Positions 9,584 to 23,600 of a stretch of 64,000 nucleotides of DNA are shown one piece after another. This stretch comes from Hydractinia symbiolongicarpus (lineage: Eukaryota; Cnidaria; Hydrozoa; Anthoathecata; Hydractiniidae), in assembly GCF_029227915.1 (NCBI RefSeq), contig NC_079884.1:30754001-30818000 (forward strand). Direction: 5' to 3'. The number at the start of each line of letters is the position of its first letter. The stretch's first letter is position 1. The notes below the pieces were generated by a model, which saw nothing but the letters and a program-made list of their open reading frames with translations, searched no databases and was not told the origin of the DNA. The translations under genes and the position numbers were made by a program.

Positions 9584-12170
9584 CAAAAGTATGCAAAGAA
9601 AGTACCCAGGGAGTAAACTCATTTCCCAAACGATTTTTTAAATTATTATTTCACCACTAAAGCCCATGAGACTTGTAGTTTTTAAAAATGTTTTCATTTT
9701 TGATGACACGCTTAGTGAAAGTGGTTTAATCGCTGGCAAACGAAAACCCGCGATTTCCCGTAAATCCCGGGCTTGGCCCGTATAGTCGAATGTATACAAA
9801 GAAAGTACCCTGTGAGTAAACTAATTTCCCGAACGATTTTTTAAATTATTTTGTCACCACTAAAACGCATGAGACTTGTGATTTTCAAAAGTGTTTTCAT
9901 TTTTGTTGAGACGCTGAATAAAAGAAGTTTAATCGCCGGCAAACGAAAACCCGCGATTTCCCGTAAATCCCGGGCTTGGCCCGTATAGTCGAATGTATAC
10001 AAAGAAAGTACCCTGTGAGTAAACTCATTTCTAAAACGATTTTTTAAATTATCTTTTCACCACTAAAACGCATGAGACTTGTAATTTTCAAAAATGTTTT
10101 CATTTTTGATGAGACGCTGAATAAAAGAAGTTTAATCGCCGGCAAACAAAAACCCGCCATTTCCCGTAAATCCGGGGCTTGGCCCGTATAGTCGAATGTT
10201 TACAAAGAAAGTACCCTGTGAGTAAACTCATTTCCAAAACGATTTTTTGAATTATCTTTTCACCACTAAAACGCATGAGACTTGTAGTTTTTAAAAATGT
10301 TTTCATTTTTGATGAGACGCTGAATAAAAGAAGTTTAATCGACGGCAAACGAAAACCCGCCATTTCCCGTAAACCCCGGACTTGGCCCGTATAGTCGAAT
10401 GTATACAAAGAAAGTACCCAGTGAGTGAAATCATTTCCCGAACGATTTTTTAAATTATTTTCTTCACCACAAAATCGCATGAGACTTGTAGTTTTCAAAA
10501 ATTTTTTCATTTTTGCTGAGACGCTTAATGAAAGAAGTTTAATCGCCGGCAAACGAAAACCCGTGATTTCCCGTAAATCCCGGACTCGGCCCGTATAGTC
10601 AAAAGTATGCAAAGAAATTACCCAGGGAGTAAACTCATTTCCCAAACGATTTTTTAAATTATTATTTCACCACTAAAGCCCATGAGACTTGTAGTTTTTA
10701 AAAATGTTTTCATTTTTGATGACACGCTTAATGAAAGTGGTTTAATCGCTGGCAAACGAAAACCCGCGATTTCCCGTAAATCCCGGGCTTGGCCCGTATA
10801 GTCGAATGTATACAAAGAAAGTACCCTGTGAGGAAACTCATTTCTAAAACGATTTTTTAAATTATCTTTTCACAACTAAAACGCATGAGACTTGTAATTT
10901 TCAAAAATGTTTTCATTTTTGATGAGACGCTGAATAAAAGAAGTTTAATCGCCGGCAAACGAAAACCCGCCATTTCCCGTAAACCCCGGACTCGGCCCGT
11001 ATAGTCAAATGTATACAAAGAAAGTACCCAGGGAGTGAAATCATTTCCCGAACGATTTTTTAAATTATTTTTTTCACCACTAAAACGCATGAGACTTGTA
11101 GTTTTCAAAAATGTTTTCATTTTTGCTGAGACGCTTAATGAAAGAGGTTTAATCGCCGGCAAACGAAAACCCGCGATTTCCCGTAAATCCCGGGCTTGGC
11201 CCGTATAGTCGAATGTATACAAAGAAAGTACCCTGTGAGTAAAGTCATTTCCAGAACGATTTTTTAAATTATTTTTCCACCACTAAAACGCATAAGACTT
11301 GTAGTTTACAAAAATCTTTTCATTTTTGATGAGACGCTGAATAAAGGAAGTTTAATCGCCGGCAAACGAAAACCCGCGATTTCCCGTAAATCCCAGGCTT
11401 GGCCCGTATAGTCAAAAAAATACAAAGAAAGTACCCAGGGAGTAAACTCATTTTCCGAACGATTCTTTAAATTATTTTGTCACCACTAAAACGCATGAGA
11501 CTTGTGGTTTTCAAAAGTGTTTTCATTTTTGTTGAGACGCTGAATAAAAGAAGTTTAATCGCCGGCAAACGAAAACCCGCGATTTCCCGTAAATCCCGGG
11601 CTTGGCCCGTATAGTCGAATGTATACAAAGAAAGTACCCTGTGAGTAAACTCATTTCTAAAACGATTTTTTAAATTATCTTTTTACCACTAAAACGCATG
11701 AGACTTGTAGTTTTCAAAAATGTTTTCATTCTTGATGAGACGCTGAATGAAAGAAGTTTAATCGCCGGCAAACGAAAACCCGCCATTTCCCGTAAACCCC
11801 GGACTTGGCCCGTATAGTCGAATGTATACAAAGAAAGTACCCAGTGAGTGAAATCATTTCCCGAACGATTTTTTAAATTATTTTCTTCACCACAAAATCG
11901 CATGAGACTTGTAGTTTTCAAAAATTTTTTCATTTTTGCTGAGACGCTTAATGAAAGAAGTTTAATCGCCGGCAAACGAAAACCCGTGATTTCCCGTAAA
12001 TCCCGGACTCGGCCCGTATAGTCAAAAGTATGCAAAGAAATTACCCAGGGAGTAAACTCATTTCCCAAACGATTTTTTAAATTATTATTTCACCACTAAA
12101 GCCCATGAGACTTGTAGTTTTTAAAAATGTTTTCATTTTTGATGACACGCTTAATGAAAGAGGTTTAATC
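9584..12170 (+). repeat. Mosaic satellite segment with interspersed HOR fragments
   Basis: About 13 monomers sit here without a simple tandem HOR. The stretch with GTCAAAAGTATGC occurs near 9580, 10596 and 12019, giving offsets of about 1016 and 1423 bp. A segment with GGACTTGGCCCG, CCCAGTGAGTGAAATC and TTTTCTTCACCACAAAATCG is shared by about 10357-10737 and 11780-12160. Segment 11222-11700 matches 14067-14545 (offset about 2845 bp), including the rare ATCCCAGGCTTGG. These dispersed matches suggest an eroded HOR of about seven monomers later rearranged. Confidence 0.75.
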
Positions 12171-15100
12171 GCCAGCAAACAAAAACCCGCGATTTCCCGT
12201 AAATCCCGGGCTTGGCCCGTATAGTAGAATGTATACAAAGAAAGTGCCCAGGGAGTGAAATCATTTCCCGAACGATTTTTTAAATTATTTTTTTCACCAC
12301 TAAAACGCATGAGACTTGTAGTTTTCAAAAATGTTTTCATTTTTGCTGAGACGCTTAATGAAAGAGGTTTAATCGCCAGCAAACAAAAACCCGCGATTTC
12401 CCGTAAATCCCGGGCTTGGCCCGTATAGTCGAATGTATACAAAGAAAGTACCCTGTGAGTAAAGTCATTTCCAGAACGATTTTTTAAATTATTTTTCCAC
12501 CACTAAAACGCATAAGACTTGTTGTTTACAAAACTTTTTTCATTTTTGATGAGACGCTGAATAAAAGAAGTTTAATCGCCGGCAAACGAAAACCCGCGAT
12601 TTCCCGTAAATCCCGGGCTTGGCCCGTATAGTCAAAAAAATACAAAGAAAGTACCCAGAGAGTAAACTCATTTCCCGAACGATTTTTTAAATTATTTTGT
12701 CACCACTAAAACGCATGAGACTTGTGGTTTTTAAAAGTGTTTTCATTTTTGATGAGACGCTGAATAAAAGAAGTTTAATCGCCGGCAAACGCAAACCTGC
12801 GATTTCCCGTAAATCCCGGGCTTGGCCGTATAGTCGAATGTATACAAAAAAAGTACCCAGGGAGTAAACTCATTTACCGAACGATTTTTTTAAATTATTT
12901 TTTCACCACTAAAACGCATGAGACTTGTAGTTTACAAAAATCTTATCATTTTTGATGAGACGCTGAATAAAAGAAGTTTAATCGCCGGCAAACGAAAACC
13001 CACGATTTCCCGTAAATCCCGGGCTTGGCCCGTATAGTAAAAAAATACAAAGAAAGTACCCAGGGAGTAAACTCATTTTCCGAACGATTCTTTAAATTAT
13101 TTTGTCACCACTAAAACGCATGAGACTTGTGGTTTTCAAAAAGGTTTTCATTTTTGATGAGACGCTGAATAAAAGAAGTTTAATCGCCGGCAAACGAAAA
13201 CCCGCGATTTCCCGTAAATCCCGGGCTTGGCCCGTATAGTCAAAAAAATACAAAGAAAGTACCCAGGGAGTAAACTCATTTTCCGAACGATTCTTTAAAT
13301 TATTTTGTCACCACTAAAACGCATGAGACTTGTGGTTTTCAAAAGTGTTTTCATTTTTGTTGAGACGCTGAATAAAAGAAGTTTAATCGCCGGCAAACGA
13401 AAACCCGCGATTTCCCGTAAATCCCGGGCTTGGCCCGTATTGTCGAATGTATACAAAGAAAGTACCCTGTGAGTAAACTCATTTCTAAAACGATTTTTTA
13501 AATTATCTTTTTACCACTAAAACGCATGAGACTTGTAATTTTTAAAAATGTTTTCATTTTTGATGAGACGCTGAATAAAAGAAGTTTAATCGCCGGCAAA
13601 CGAAAACCCGCCATTTCCCGTAAACCCCGGACTCGGCCCGTATAGTCGAATGTATACAAAGAAAGTGTCCAGGGAGTGAAATCATTTCCCGAACGATTTT
13701 TTAAATTATTGTTTTCACCACTAAAACGCATGAGACTTGTAGTTTTTAAAAATGTTTTCATTTTTGCTGAGACGCTTAATGAAAGAAGTTTAATCGCCGG
13801 CAAACGAAAACCAGCGATTTCCCGTAAATCCCGGACTCGGCCTGTATAGTCGAATGTATACAAAGAAAGTACCCAGGGAGTGAAATCATTTCCCGAACGA
13901 TTTTTTAAATTATTTTTTTCACCATTAAAACGCATGAGACTTGTAGTTTTCAAAAATGTTTTCATTTTTGCTGAGACGCTTAATGAAAGAGGTTTAATCG
14001 CCGGCAAACGAAAACCCGCGATTTCCCGTAAATCCCGTGCTTGGCCCGTATAGTCGAATGTATACAAAGAAAGTACCCTGTGAGTAAAGTCATTTCCAGA
14101 ACGATTTTTTAAATTATTTTTCCACCACTAAAACGCATAAGACTTGTAGTTTACAAAAATCTTTTCATTTTTGATGAGACGCTGAATAAAAGAAGTTTAA
14201 TCGCCGGCAAACGAAAACCCGCGATTTCCCGTAAATCCCAGGCTTGGCCCGTATAGTCAAAAAAATACAAAGAAAGTACCCAGGGAGTAAACTCATTTTC
14301 CGAACGATTCTTTAAATTATTTTGTCACCACTAAAACGCATGAGACTTGTGGTTTTCAAAAGTGTTTTCATTTTTGTTGAGACGCTGAATAAAAGAAGTT
14401 TAATCGCCGGCAAACGAAAACCCGCGATTTCCCGTAAATCCCGGGCTTGGCCCGTATAGTCGAATGTATACAAAGAAAGTACCCTGTGAGTAAACTCATT
14501 TCTAAAACGATTTTTTAAATTATCTTTTTACCGCTAAAACGCATGAGACTTGTAATTTTCAAAAATGTTTTCATTTTTGATGAGACGCTGAATAAAAGAA
14601 GTTTAATCGCCGGCAAACGAAAACCCGCCATTTCCCGTAAACACCGGACTCGGCCCGTATAGTCAAATGTATACAAAGAAAGTGCCCAGGGAGTGAAATC
14701 ATTTCCCGAACGATTTTTTAAATTATTTTTTTCACCACTAAAACGCATGAGACTTGTAGTTTTCAAAAATGTTTTCATTTTTGCTGAGACGCTTAATGAA
14801 AGAGGTTTAATCGCCAGCAAACAAAAACCCGCGATTTCCCGTAAATCCCGGGCTTGGCCCGTATAGTCGAATGTATACAAAGAAAGTACCCTGTGAGTAA
14901 ACTCATTTCCAGAACGATTTTTTAAATTATTTTTCCACCACTAAAACGCATAAGACTTGTAGTTTACAAAAATTTTTTCATTTTTGATGAGACGCTAAAT
15001 AAAAGAAGTTTAATCGCCGGCAAACGAAAACCCGCGATTTCCCGTAAATCCCGGGCTTGGCCCGTATAGTCAAAAAAATACAAAGAAAGTACCCAGAGAG

Positions 15101-16290
15101 TAAACTCATTTCCCGAACGATTTTTTAAATTATTTTGTCACCACTAAAACGCATGAGACTTGTGGTTTTTAAAAGTGTTTTCATTTTTGATGAGACGCTG
15201 AATAAAAGAAGTTTAATCGCCGGCAAACGCAAACCTGCGATTTCCCGTAAATCCCGGGCTTGGCCGTATAGTCGAATGTATACAAAAAAAGTACCCAGGG
15301 AGTAAACTCATTTACCGAACGATTTTTTTAAATTATTTTTTCACCACTAAAACGCATGAGACTTGTAGTTTACAAAAATCTTATCATTTTTGATGAGACG
15401 CTGAATAAAAGAAGTTTAATCGCCGGCAAACGAAAACCCGCGATTTCCCGTAAATCCCGGGCTTGGACCGTATAGTCAAAAAATACAAAGAAAGTACCCA
15501 GGGAGTAAACTCATTTTCCGAACGATTCTTTAAATTATTTTGTCACCACTAAAACGCATGAGACTTGTGGTTTTCAAAAGTGTTTTCATTTTTGATGAGA
15601 CGCTGAATAAAAGAAGTTTAATCGCCGGCAAACGAAAACCGGCGATTTCCCGTAAATCCCGGGCTTGGCCCGTATAGTCAAAAAAATACAAAGAAAGTAC
15701 CCAGGGAGTAAACTCATTTTCCGAACGATTCTTTAAATTATTTTGTCACCACTAAAACGCATGAGACTTGTGGTTTTCAAAAGTGTTTTCATTTTTGTTG
15801 GGACGCTGAATAAAAGAAGTTTAATCGCCGGCAAACGAAAACCCGCGATTTCCCGTAAATCCCGGGCTTGGCCCGTATTGTCGAATGTATACAAAGAAAG
15901 TACCCTGTGAGTAAACTCATTTCTAAAACGATTTTTTAAATTATCTTTTTACCACTAAAACGCATGAGACTTGTAATTTTCAAAAACGTTTTCATTTTTG
16001 ATGAGACGCTGAATAAAAGAAGTTTAATCGCCGGCAAACGAAAACCCGCCATTTCCAGTAAACCCCGGACTCGGCCCGTATAGTCGAATGTATACAAAGA
16101 AAGTACCCAGGGAGTAAACTCATTTTCCGAACGATTCTTTAAATTATTTTGTCACCACTAAAACGCATGAGACTTGTGGTTTTCAAAAGTGTTTTCATTT
16201 TTGTTGAGACGCTGAATAAAAGAAGTTTAATCGCCGGCAAACGAAAACCCGCGAGTTCCCGTAAATCCCGGGCTTGGCCCGTATTGTCGA
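12171..16290 (+). repeat. Mosaic satellite segment; 7-monomer blocks spaced 2438 bp
   Basis: Segments of about 12236-13668 and 14674-16106 match at an offset of 2438 bp (12 monomers). Shared markers are GTGCCCAGGGAGTGAAATC, CCCAGAGAGTAAAC, GCAAACCTGCG with GGCTTGGCCGTATAG, and ATCTTATCATTTTTG. About five other monomers lie between the copies. No non-satellite sequence separates them. This is the trace of a 12-mer HOR of which less than two complete copies remain. Confidence 0.78.
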
Positions 16291-16299
16291 ATGTATGCA

Positions 16300-18300
16300 A
16301 AGAAAGTACCCTGTGAGTAAACTCATTTCTAAAACGATTTTTTAAATTATCTTTTTACCACTAAAACGCATGAGACTTGTAATTTTCAAAAATGTTTTCA
16401 TTTTTGATGAGACGCTGAATAAAAGAAGTTTAATCGCCGGCAAACGAAAACCCGCCATTTCCCGTAAACCCCGGACTCGGCCCGTATAGTCGAATGTATA
16501 CAAAGAAAGTGCCCAGGGAGTGAAATCTTTTCCCGAACGATTTTTTAAATTATTTTTTTCACCACTAAAACGCATGAGACTTGTAGTTTTCAAAAATGTT
16601 TTCATTTTTGCTGAGACGCTTAATGAAAGAAGTTTAATCGCCGGCAAACGAAAACCCGCGATTTCCCGTAAATCCCGGGCTTGGACCGTATAGTCAAAAA
16701 ATACAAAGAAAGTACCCAGGGAGTAAACTCATTGTCAGAACGATTCTTTAAATTATTTTGTCACCACTAAAACGCATGAGACTTGTGGTTTTCAAAAGTG
16801 TTTTCATTTTTGATGAGACGCTGAATAAAAGAAGTTTAATCGCCGGCAAACGAAAACCCGCGATTTCCCGTAAATCCCGGGCTTGGCCCGTATAGTCAAA
16901 AAAATACAAAGAAAGTACCCAGGGAGTAAACTCATTTTCCGAACGATTCTTTAAATTATTTTGTCACCACTAAAACGCATGAGACTTGTGGTTTTCAAAA
17001 GTGTTTTCATTTTTGTTGAGACGCTGAATAAAAGAAGTTTAATCGCCGGCAAACGAAAACCCGCCATTTCCCGTAAACCCCGGACTCGGCCCGTATAGTC
17101 AAATGTATACAAAGAAAGTACCCAGGGAGTAAACTCATTTTCCGAACGATTCTTTAAATTATTTTGTCACCACTAAAACGCATGAGACTTGTAATTTTCA
17201 AAAATTTTTTCATTTTTGATGAGACGCTGAATAAAAGAAGTTTAATCGCCGGCAAACGAAAACCCGCCATTTCCCGTAAACCCCGGACTCGGCCCTTATA
17301 GTCGAATGTATACAAAGAAAGTGCCCAGGGAGTGAAATCATTTCCCGAACGATTTTTTAAATTATTTTTTTCACCACTAAAACGCATGAGACTTGTAGTT
17401 TTCAAAAATGTTTTCATTTTTGCTGAGACGCTTAATGAAAGAAGTTTAATCGCCGGCAAACGAAAACTTGCGATTTCCCGTAAATCCCGGGCTTGGACCG
17501 TATAGTCAAAAAATACAAAGAAAGTACCCAGGGAGTAAACTCATTTTCCGAACGATTCTTTAAATTATTTTGTCACCACTAAAACGCATGAGACTTGTGG
17601 TTTTCACAAGTGTTTTCATTTTTGATGAGACGCTGAATAAAAGAAGTTTAATCGCCGGCAAACGAAAACCCGCGATTTCCCGTAAATCCCGGGCTTGGCC
17701 CGTATAGTCAAAAAAATACAAAGAAAGTACCCAGGGAGTAAACTCATTTTCCGAACGATTCTTTAAATTATTTTGTCACCACTAAAACGCATGAGACTTG
17801 TGGTTTTCAAAAGTGTTTTCATTTTTGTTGAGACGCTGAATAAAAGAAGTTTAATCGCCGGCAAACGAAAACCCGCCATTTCCCGTAAACCCCGGACTCG
17901 GCCCGTATAGTCAAATGTATACAAAGAAAGTACCCAGGGAGTAAACTCATTTTCCGAACGATTCTTTAAATTATTTTGTCACCACTAAAACGCATGAGAC
18001 TTGTAATTTTCAAAAATGTTTTCATTTTTGATGAGACGCTGAATAAAAGAAGTTTAATCGCCGGCAAACGAAAACCCGCCATTTCCCGTAAACCCCGGAC
18101 TCGGCCCGTATAGTCGAATGTATACAAAGAAAGTGCCCAGATAGTGAAATCATTTCCCGAACGATTTTTTAAATTATTTTTTTCACCACTAAAACGCATG
18201 AGACTTGTAGTTTTCAAAAATGTTTTCATTTTTGCTGAGACGCTTAATGAAAGAAGTTTAATCGCCGGCAAACGAAAACCCGCGATTTCCCGTAAATCCC
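16300..18300 (+). repeat. 4-monomer HOR, 812 bp, ~2.5 copies
   Basis: The same four-type order recurs at offsets of 812 bp, with equivalent points at 16342, 17154 and 17966. A private marker is CTTGGACCGTATAGTCAAAAAATAC (about 16680 and 17492; also near 15470 in the preceding mosaic). Another is the CCCGCCATTTCCCG / GTCAAATGTATAC monomer near 17100 and 17911. The composition differs from the 4-mer at 5092-7540, so 812-bp HORs formed at least twice. Confidence 0.85.
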
Positions 18301-18330
18301 GGGCTTGGCCCGTATAGTCAAAAAAATACA

Positions 18331-20464
18331 AAGAAAGTACCCAGAGAGTAAACTCATTTCCCGAACGATTTTTTAAATTATTTTGTCACCACTAAAACGC
18401 ATCAGACTTGTGGTTTTCAAAAGTGTTTTCATTTTTGATGAGACGCTGAATAAAAGAAGTTTAATCGCCGGCAAACGCAAACCTGCGATTTCCCGTAAAT
18501 CCCGGGCTTGGCCGTATAGTCGAATGTATACAAAAAAAGTACCCAGGGAGTAAACTCATTTACCGAACGATTTTTTTAAATTATTTTTTCACCACTAAAA
18601 CGCATGAGACTTGTAGTTTTCAAAAATGTTTTTATTTTTGATGAGACGCTGAATAAAAGAAGTTTAATCGCCGGCAAACGAAAACCCGCGATTTTCCGTA
18701 AATCCCGGGCTTGGCCCGTATAGTCGAATGTATACATAGAAAGTACCCAGGGAGTAAACTCATTTCCCGAACAATTTTTTAAATTATTTTTACACCACTA
18801 AAACGCATGAGACTTGTAGTTTTCAAAAATGTTTTTATTTTTGATGAAACGCTTAATGAAAGGGGTTTAATCGCCGGCAAACGAAAACCCGCGATATCCC
18901 GTAAATCCCGTGCCTGGCCCGTGTAGTCGAATGTATACAAAGAAAGCACCCTGTGAGTAAACTCATTTCCAGAATGATTTTTTAAATTAGTTTTTCAGCA
19001 CTAAAACGCATAAGACTTGAAGTTTTCAAAAATGTTTTCATTTTTGATGAGACGCTGAATAAGAGAAGTTTAATCGCCGTCAAACGAAAACCTGCGATTT
19101 CCCGTAAATCCCGGGCTTGGTCCGTATAGTCAAAAGTATACAAAGAAAGTACCCAGGGAGTAAACTCATTTCCCGAACGATTTTTTAAATTATTTTGTCA
19201 CCACTAAAACGCATGAGACTTGTGGTTTTCAAAAGTGTTTTCATTTTTGATGAGACGCTGAATAAAAGAAGTTTAATCGCCGGCAAACGCAAACCTGCGA
19301 TTTCCCGTAAATCCCGGGCTTGGCCCGTATAGTCGAATGTATACAAAGAAAGTACCCTGTGAGTAAAGTCATTTCCAGAACGATTTTTTAAATTATTTTT
19401 CCACCACTAAAACGCATAAGACTTGTAGTTTACAAAAATTTTTTCATTTTTGATGAGACGCTGAATAAAAGAAGTTTAATCGCCGGCAAACGAAAACCCG
19501 CGATTTCCCGTAAATCCCGGGCTTGGCCCGTATAGTCAAAAAAATACAAAGAAAGTACCCAGGGAGTAAACTCATTTCCCGAACGATTTTTTAAATTATT
19601 TTGTCACCACTAAAACGCATGAGACTTGTGGTTTTCAAAAGTGTTTTCATTTTTGATGAGACGCTGGATAAAAGAAGTTTAATCGCCGGCTAACGCAAAC
19701 CTGCGATTTCCCGTAAATCCCGGGCTTGGCCGTATAGTCGAATGTATACAAAAAAGTACCCAGGGAGTAAACTCATTTACCGAACGATTTTTTTAAATTA
19801 TTTTTTCACCACTAAAACGCATGAGACTTGTAGTTTTCAAAAATGTTTTCATTTTTGATGAGACGCTGAATAAAAGAAGTTTAATCGCCGGCAAACGAAA
19901 ACCCGCGATTTCCCGTAAATCCCGGGCTTGGCCCGTATAGTCAAAAAAATACAAAGAAAGTACCCAGGGAGTAAACTCATTTTCCGAACGATTCTTTAAA
20001 TTATTTTGTCACCACTAAAACGCATGAGACTTGTGGCTTTCAAAAGTGTTTTCATTTTTGTTGAGACGCTGAATAAAAGAAGTTTAATCGCCGGCAAACG
20101 AAAACCCGCGATTTCCCGTAAATCCCGGGCTTGGCCCGTATAGTCGAATGTATACAAAGAAAGTACCCTGTGAGTAAACTCATTTCCTGAACGATTTTTT
20201 AAATTATTTTGTCACCACTAAAACGCATCAGACTTGTGGTTTTCAAAAGTGTTTTCATTTTTGATGAGACGCTGAATAAAAGAAGTTTAATCGCCGGCAA
20301 ACGCAAACCTGCGATTTCCCGTAAATCCCGGGCTTGGCCGTATAGTCGAATGTATACAAAAAAAGTACCCAGGGAGTAAACTCATTTACCGAACGATTTT
20401 TTTAAATTATTTTTTCACCACTAAAACGCATGAGACTTGTAGTTTTCAAAAATGTTTTTATTTT
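18331..20464 (+). repeat. Mosaic satellite segment preceding the 13-mer HOR
   Basis: About ten monomers introduce the types that dominate further right: TATACATAGAAAG with GAACAATTTTTTAAATT and TACACCACT, GATGAAACGCTTAATG, CGATATCCCG with CCCGTGTAG, and AAAGCACCCTGTGAG with AAATTAGTTTTTCA. Segment 18613 onward resembles 20641 onward at an offset of about 2028 bp. No simple tandem HOR is apparent. Confidence 0.7.
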
Positions 20465-20680
20465 TGATGAGACGCTGAATAAAAGAAGTTTAATCGCCGG
20501 CAAACGCAAACCTGCGATTTCCCGTAAATCCCGGGCTTGGCCGTATAGTCGAATGTATACAAAAAAGTACCCAGGGAGTAAACTCATTTACCGAACGATT
20601 TTTTTAAATTATTTTTTCACCACTAAAACGCATGAGACTTGTAGTTTTCAAAAATGTTTTTATTTTTGATGAGACGCTGA
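20281..20680 (+). repeat. Tandem duplication of a single monomer
   Basis: Two adjacent monomers share GCAAACCTGCG, GGCTTGGCCGTATAG, TTTACCGAACG and the uncommon ATGTTTTTATTTTTGATG. Their near-identity, beside otherwise divergent neighbours, marks a local duplication of one monomer. The second copy lacks two A's in the ACAAAAAAGTACCC run relative to the first. Confidence 0.75.
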
Positions 20681-23600
20681 ATAAAAGAAGTTTAATCGCC
20701 GGCAAACGAAAACCCGCGATTTTCCGTAAATCCCGGGCTTGGCCCGTATAGTCGAATGTATACATAGAAAGTACTCAGGGAGTAAACTCATTTCCCGAAC
20801 AATTTTTTAAATTATTTTTACACCACTAAAACGCATGAGACTTGTAGTTTTCAAAAATGTTTTTATTTTTGATGAAACGCTTAATGAAAGTGGTTTAATC
20901 GCCGGCAAACGAAAACCCGCGATATCCCGTAAATCCCGTGCCTGGCCCGTGTAGTCGAATGTATACAAAGAAAGCACCCTGTGAGTAAACTCATTTCCAG
21001 AATAATTTTTTAAATTAGTTTTTCAGCACTAAAACGCATAAGACTTGAAGTTTTCAAAAATGTTTTCATTTTTGATGAGACGCTGAATAAAAGAAGTTTA
21101 ATCGCCGGCAAACGAAAACCCGCGATTTCCCGTAAATCCCGGGCTTGGCCCGTATAGTCAAAAAAATACAAAGAAAGTACCCAGGGAGTAAACTCATTTC
21201 CCGAACGATTTTTTAAATTATTTTGTCACCACTAAAACGCATGAGACTTGTGGTTTTCAAAAGTGTTTTCATTTTTGATGAGACGCTGGATAAAAGAAGT
21301 TTAATCGCCGGCTAACGCAAACCTGCGATTTCCCGTAAATCCCGGGCTTGGCCGTATAGTCGAATGTATACAAAAAAGTACCCAGGGAGTAAACTCATTT
21401 ACCGAACGATTTTTTTAAATTATTTTTTCACCACTAAAACGCATGAGACTTGTAGTTTTCAAAAATGTTTTCATTTTTGATGAGACGCTGAATAAAAGAA
21501 GTTTAATCGCCGGCAAACGAAAACCCGCGATTTCCCGTAAATCCCGGGCTTGGCCCGTATAGTCAAAAAAATACAAAGAAAGTACCCAGGGAGTAAACTC
21601 ATTTTCCGAACGATTCTTTAAATTATTTTGTCACCACTAAAACGCATGAGACTTGTGGCTTTCAAAAGTGTTTTCATTTTTGTTGAGACGCTGAATAAAA
21701 GAAGTTTAATCGCCGGCAAACGAAAACCCGCGATTTCCCGTAAATCCCGGGCTTGGCCCGTATAGTCGAATGTATACAAAGAAAGTACCCTGTGAGTAAA
21801 CTCATTTCTAAAACGATTTTTTAAATTATCTTTTTACCACTAAAACGCATGAGACTTGTAATTTTCAAAAATGTTTTCATTTTTGATGAGACGCTGAATA
21901 AGAGAAGTTTAATCGCCGTCAAACGAAAACCTGCGATTTCCCGTAAATCCCGGGCTTGGTCCGTATAGTCAAAAGTATACAAAGAAAGTACCCAGGGAGT
22001 AAACTCATTTCCCGAACGATTTTTTAAATTATTTTGTCACCACTAAAACGCATGAGACTTGTGGTTTTCAAAAGTGTTTTCATTTTTGATGAGACGCTGA
22101 ATAAAAGAAGTTTAATCGCCGGCAAACGCAAACCTGCGATTTCCCGTAAATCCCGGGCTTGGCCGTATAGTCGAATGTATACAAAAAAAGTGCCCAGGGA
22201 GTAAACTCATTTACCGAACGGTTTTTTTAAGTTAATTTTTAACCACTAAAACGCATGAGACTTGTAGTTTTCAAAAATGTTTTCATTTTTGATGAGACGC
22301 TGAATAAAAGAAGTTTAATCGCCGGCAAACGAAAACCCGCGATTTTCCGAAAATCCCGGGCTTGGCCCGTATACTCCAATGTATACATAGAAAGTACCCA
22401 GGGAGTAAACTCATTTCCCGAACAATTTTTTAAATTATTTTTACACCACTAAAACGCATGAGACTTGTAGTTTTCAAAAATGTTTTCATTTTTGATGAAA
22501 CGCTTAATGAAAGGGGTTTAATCGCCGGCAAACAAAAACCCGCGATATCCCGTAAATCCTGTGCTTGGCCCGTGTAGTCGAATGTATACAAAGAAAGCAC
22601 ACTGTGAGTAAACTCATTTCCAGAACGATTTTTTAAATTAGTTTTTCACCACTAAAACGCATAAGACTTGAAGTTTTCAAAAATGTTTTCATTTTTGATG
22701 AGAAGCTGAATAAAAGAAGTTTAATCGCCGTCAAACGAAAACCTGCGATTCCCCGTAAATCCCGGGCTTGGCCCGTATAGTCAAAAGTATACAAAGAAAG
22801 TACCCAGGGAGTAAACTCATTTCCCGAACGATTTTTTAAATTATTTTGTCACCACTAAAACGCATAAGACTTGTGGTTTTCAAAAGTGTTTTCATTTTTG
22901 ATGAGACGCTGAATAAAAGAAGTTTAATCGCCGGCAAACGCAAACCTGCGATTTCCCGTAAATCCCGGGCTTGGCCCGTATAGTCGAATGTATACAAAGA
23001 AAGTACCCTGTGAATAAAGTCATTTCCAGAACAATTTTTTAAATTATTTTTCCACCACTAAAACGCATAAGACTTGCAGTTTTCAAAAGTGTTTTCATTT
23101 TTGATGAGACGCTGAATAAAAGAAGTTTAATCGCCGGCAAACGCAAACCTGCGATTTCCCGTAAATCCCGGGCTTGGCCGTATAGTCGAATGTATACAAA
23201 AAAGTACCCAGGGAGTAAACTCATTTACCGAACGATTTTTTTAAATTATTTTTTCACCACTAAAACGCATGAGACTTGTAGTTTTCAAAAATGTTTTTAT
23301 TTTTGATGAGACGCTGAATAAAAGAAGTTTAATCGCCGGCAAACGAAAACCCGCGATTTTCCGTAAATCCCGGGCTTGGCCCGTATAGTCGAATGTATAC
23401 ATAGAAAGTACTCAGGGAGTAAACTCATTTCCCGAACAATTTTTTAAATTATTTTTACACCACTAAAACGCATGAGACTTGTAGTTTTCAAAAATGTTTT
23501 TATTTTTGATGAAACGCTTAATGAAAGTGGTTTAATCGCCGGCAAACGAAAACCCGCGATATCCCGTAAATCCCGTGCCTGGCCCGTGTAGTCGAATGTA

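Noticed and set aside
10100-10645. 181-codon minus-strand open reading frame
   Set aside because: It begins as the usual monomer peptide and changes frame at a 203-bp monomer into a different reading of the same repeat. There is no coding signal.
13498-14067. 189-codon minus-strand open reading frame
   Set aside because: It is the satellite monomer read in frame through nearly three units. The peptide repeats every 68 residues, matches no family I recognise, and the same text appears broken throughout the array.
20430-20669. 79-codon plus-strand open reading frame, and many ~71-codon plus-strand frames
   Set aside because: Each is a single monomer read in the other direction (MRLVVFKNVFIF text). 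They recur wherever the same monomer type recurs and have no independent support.
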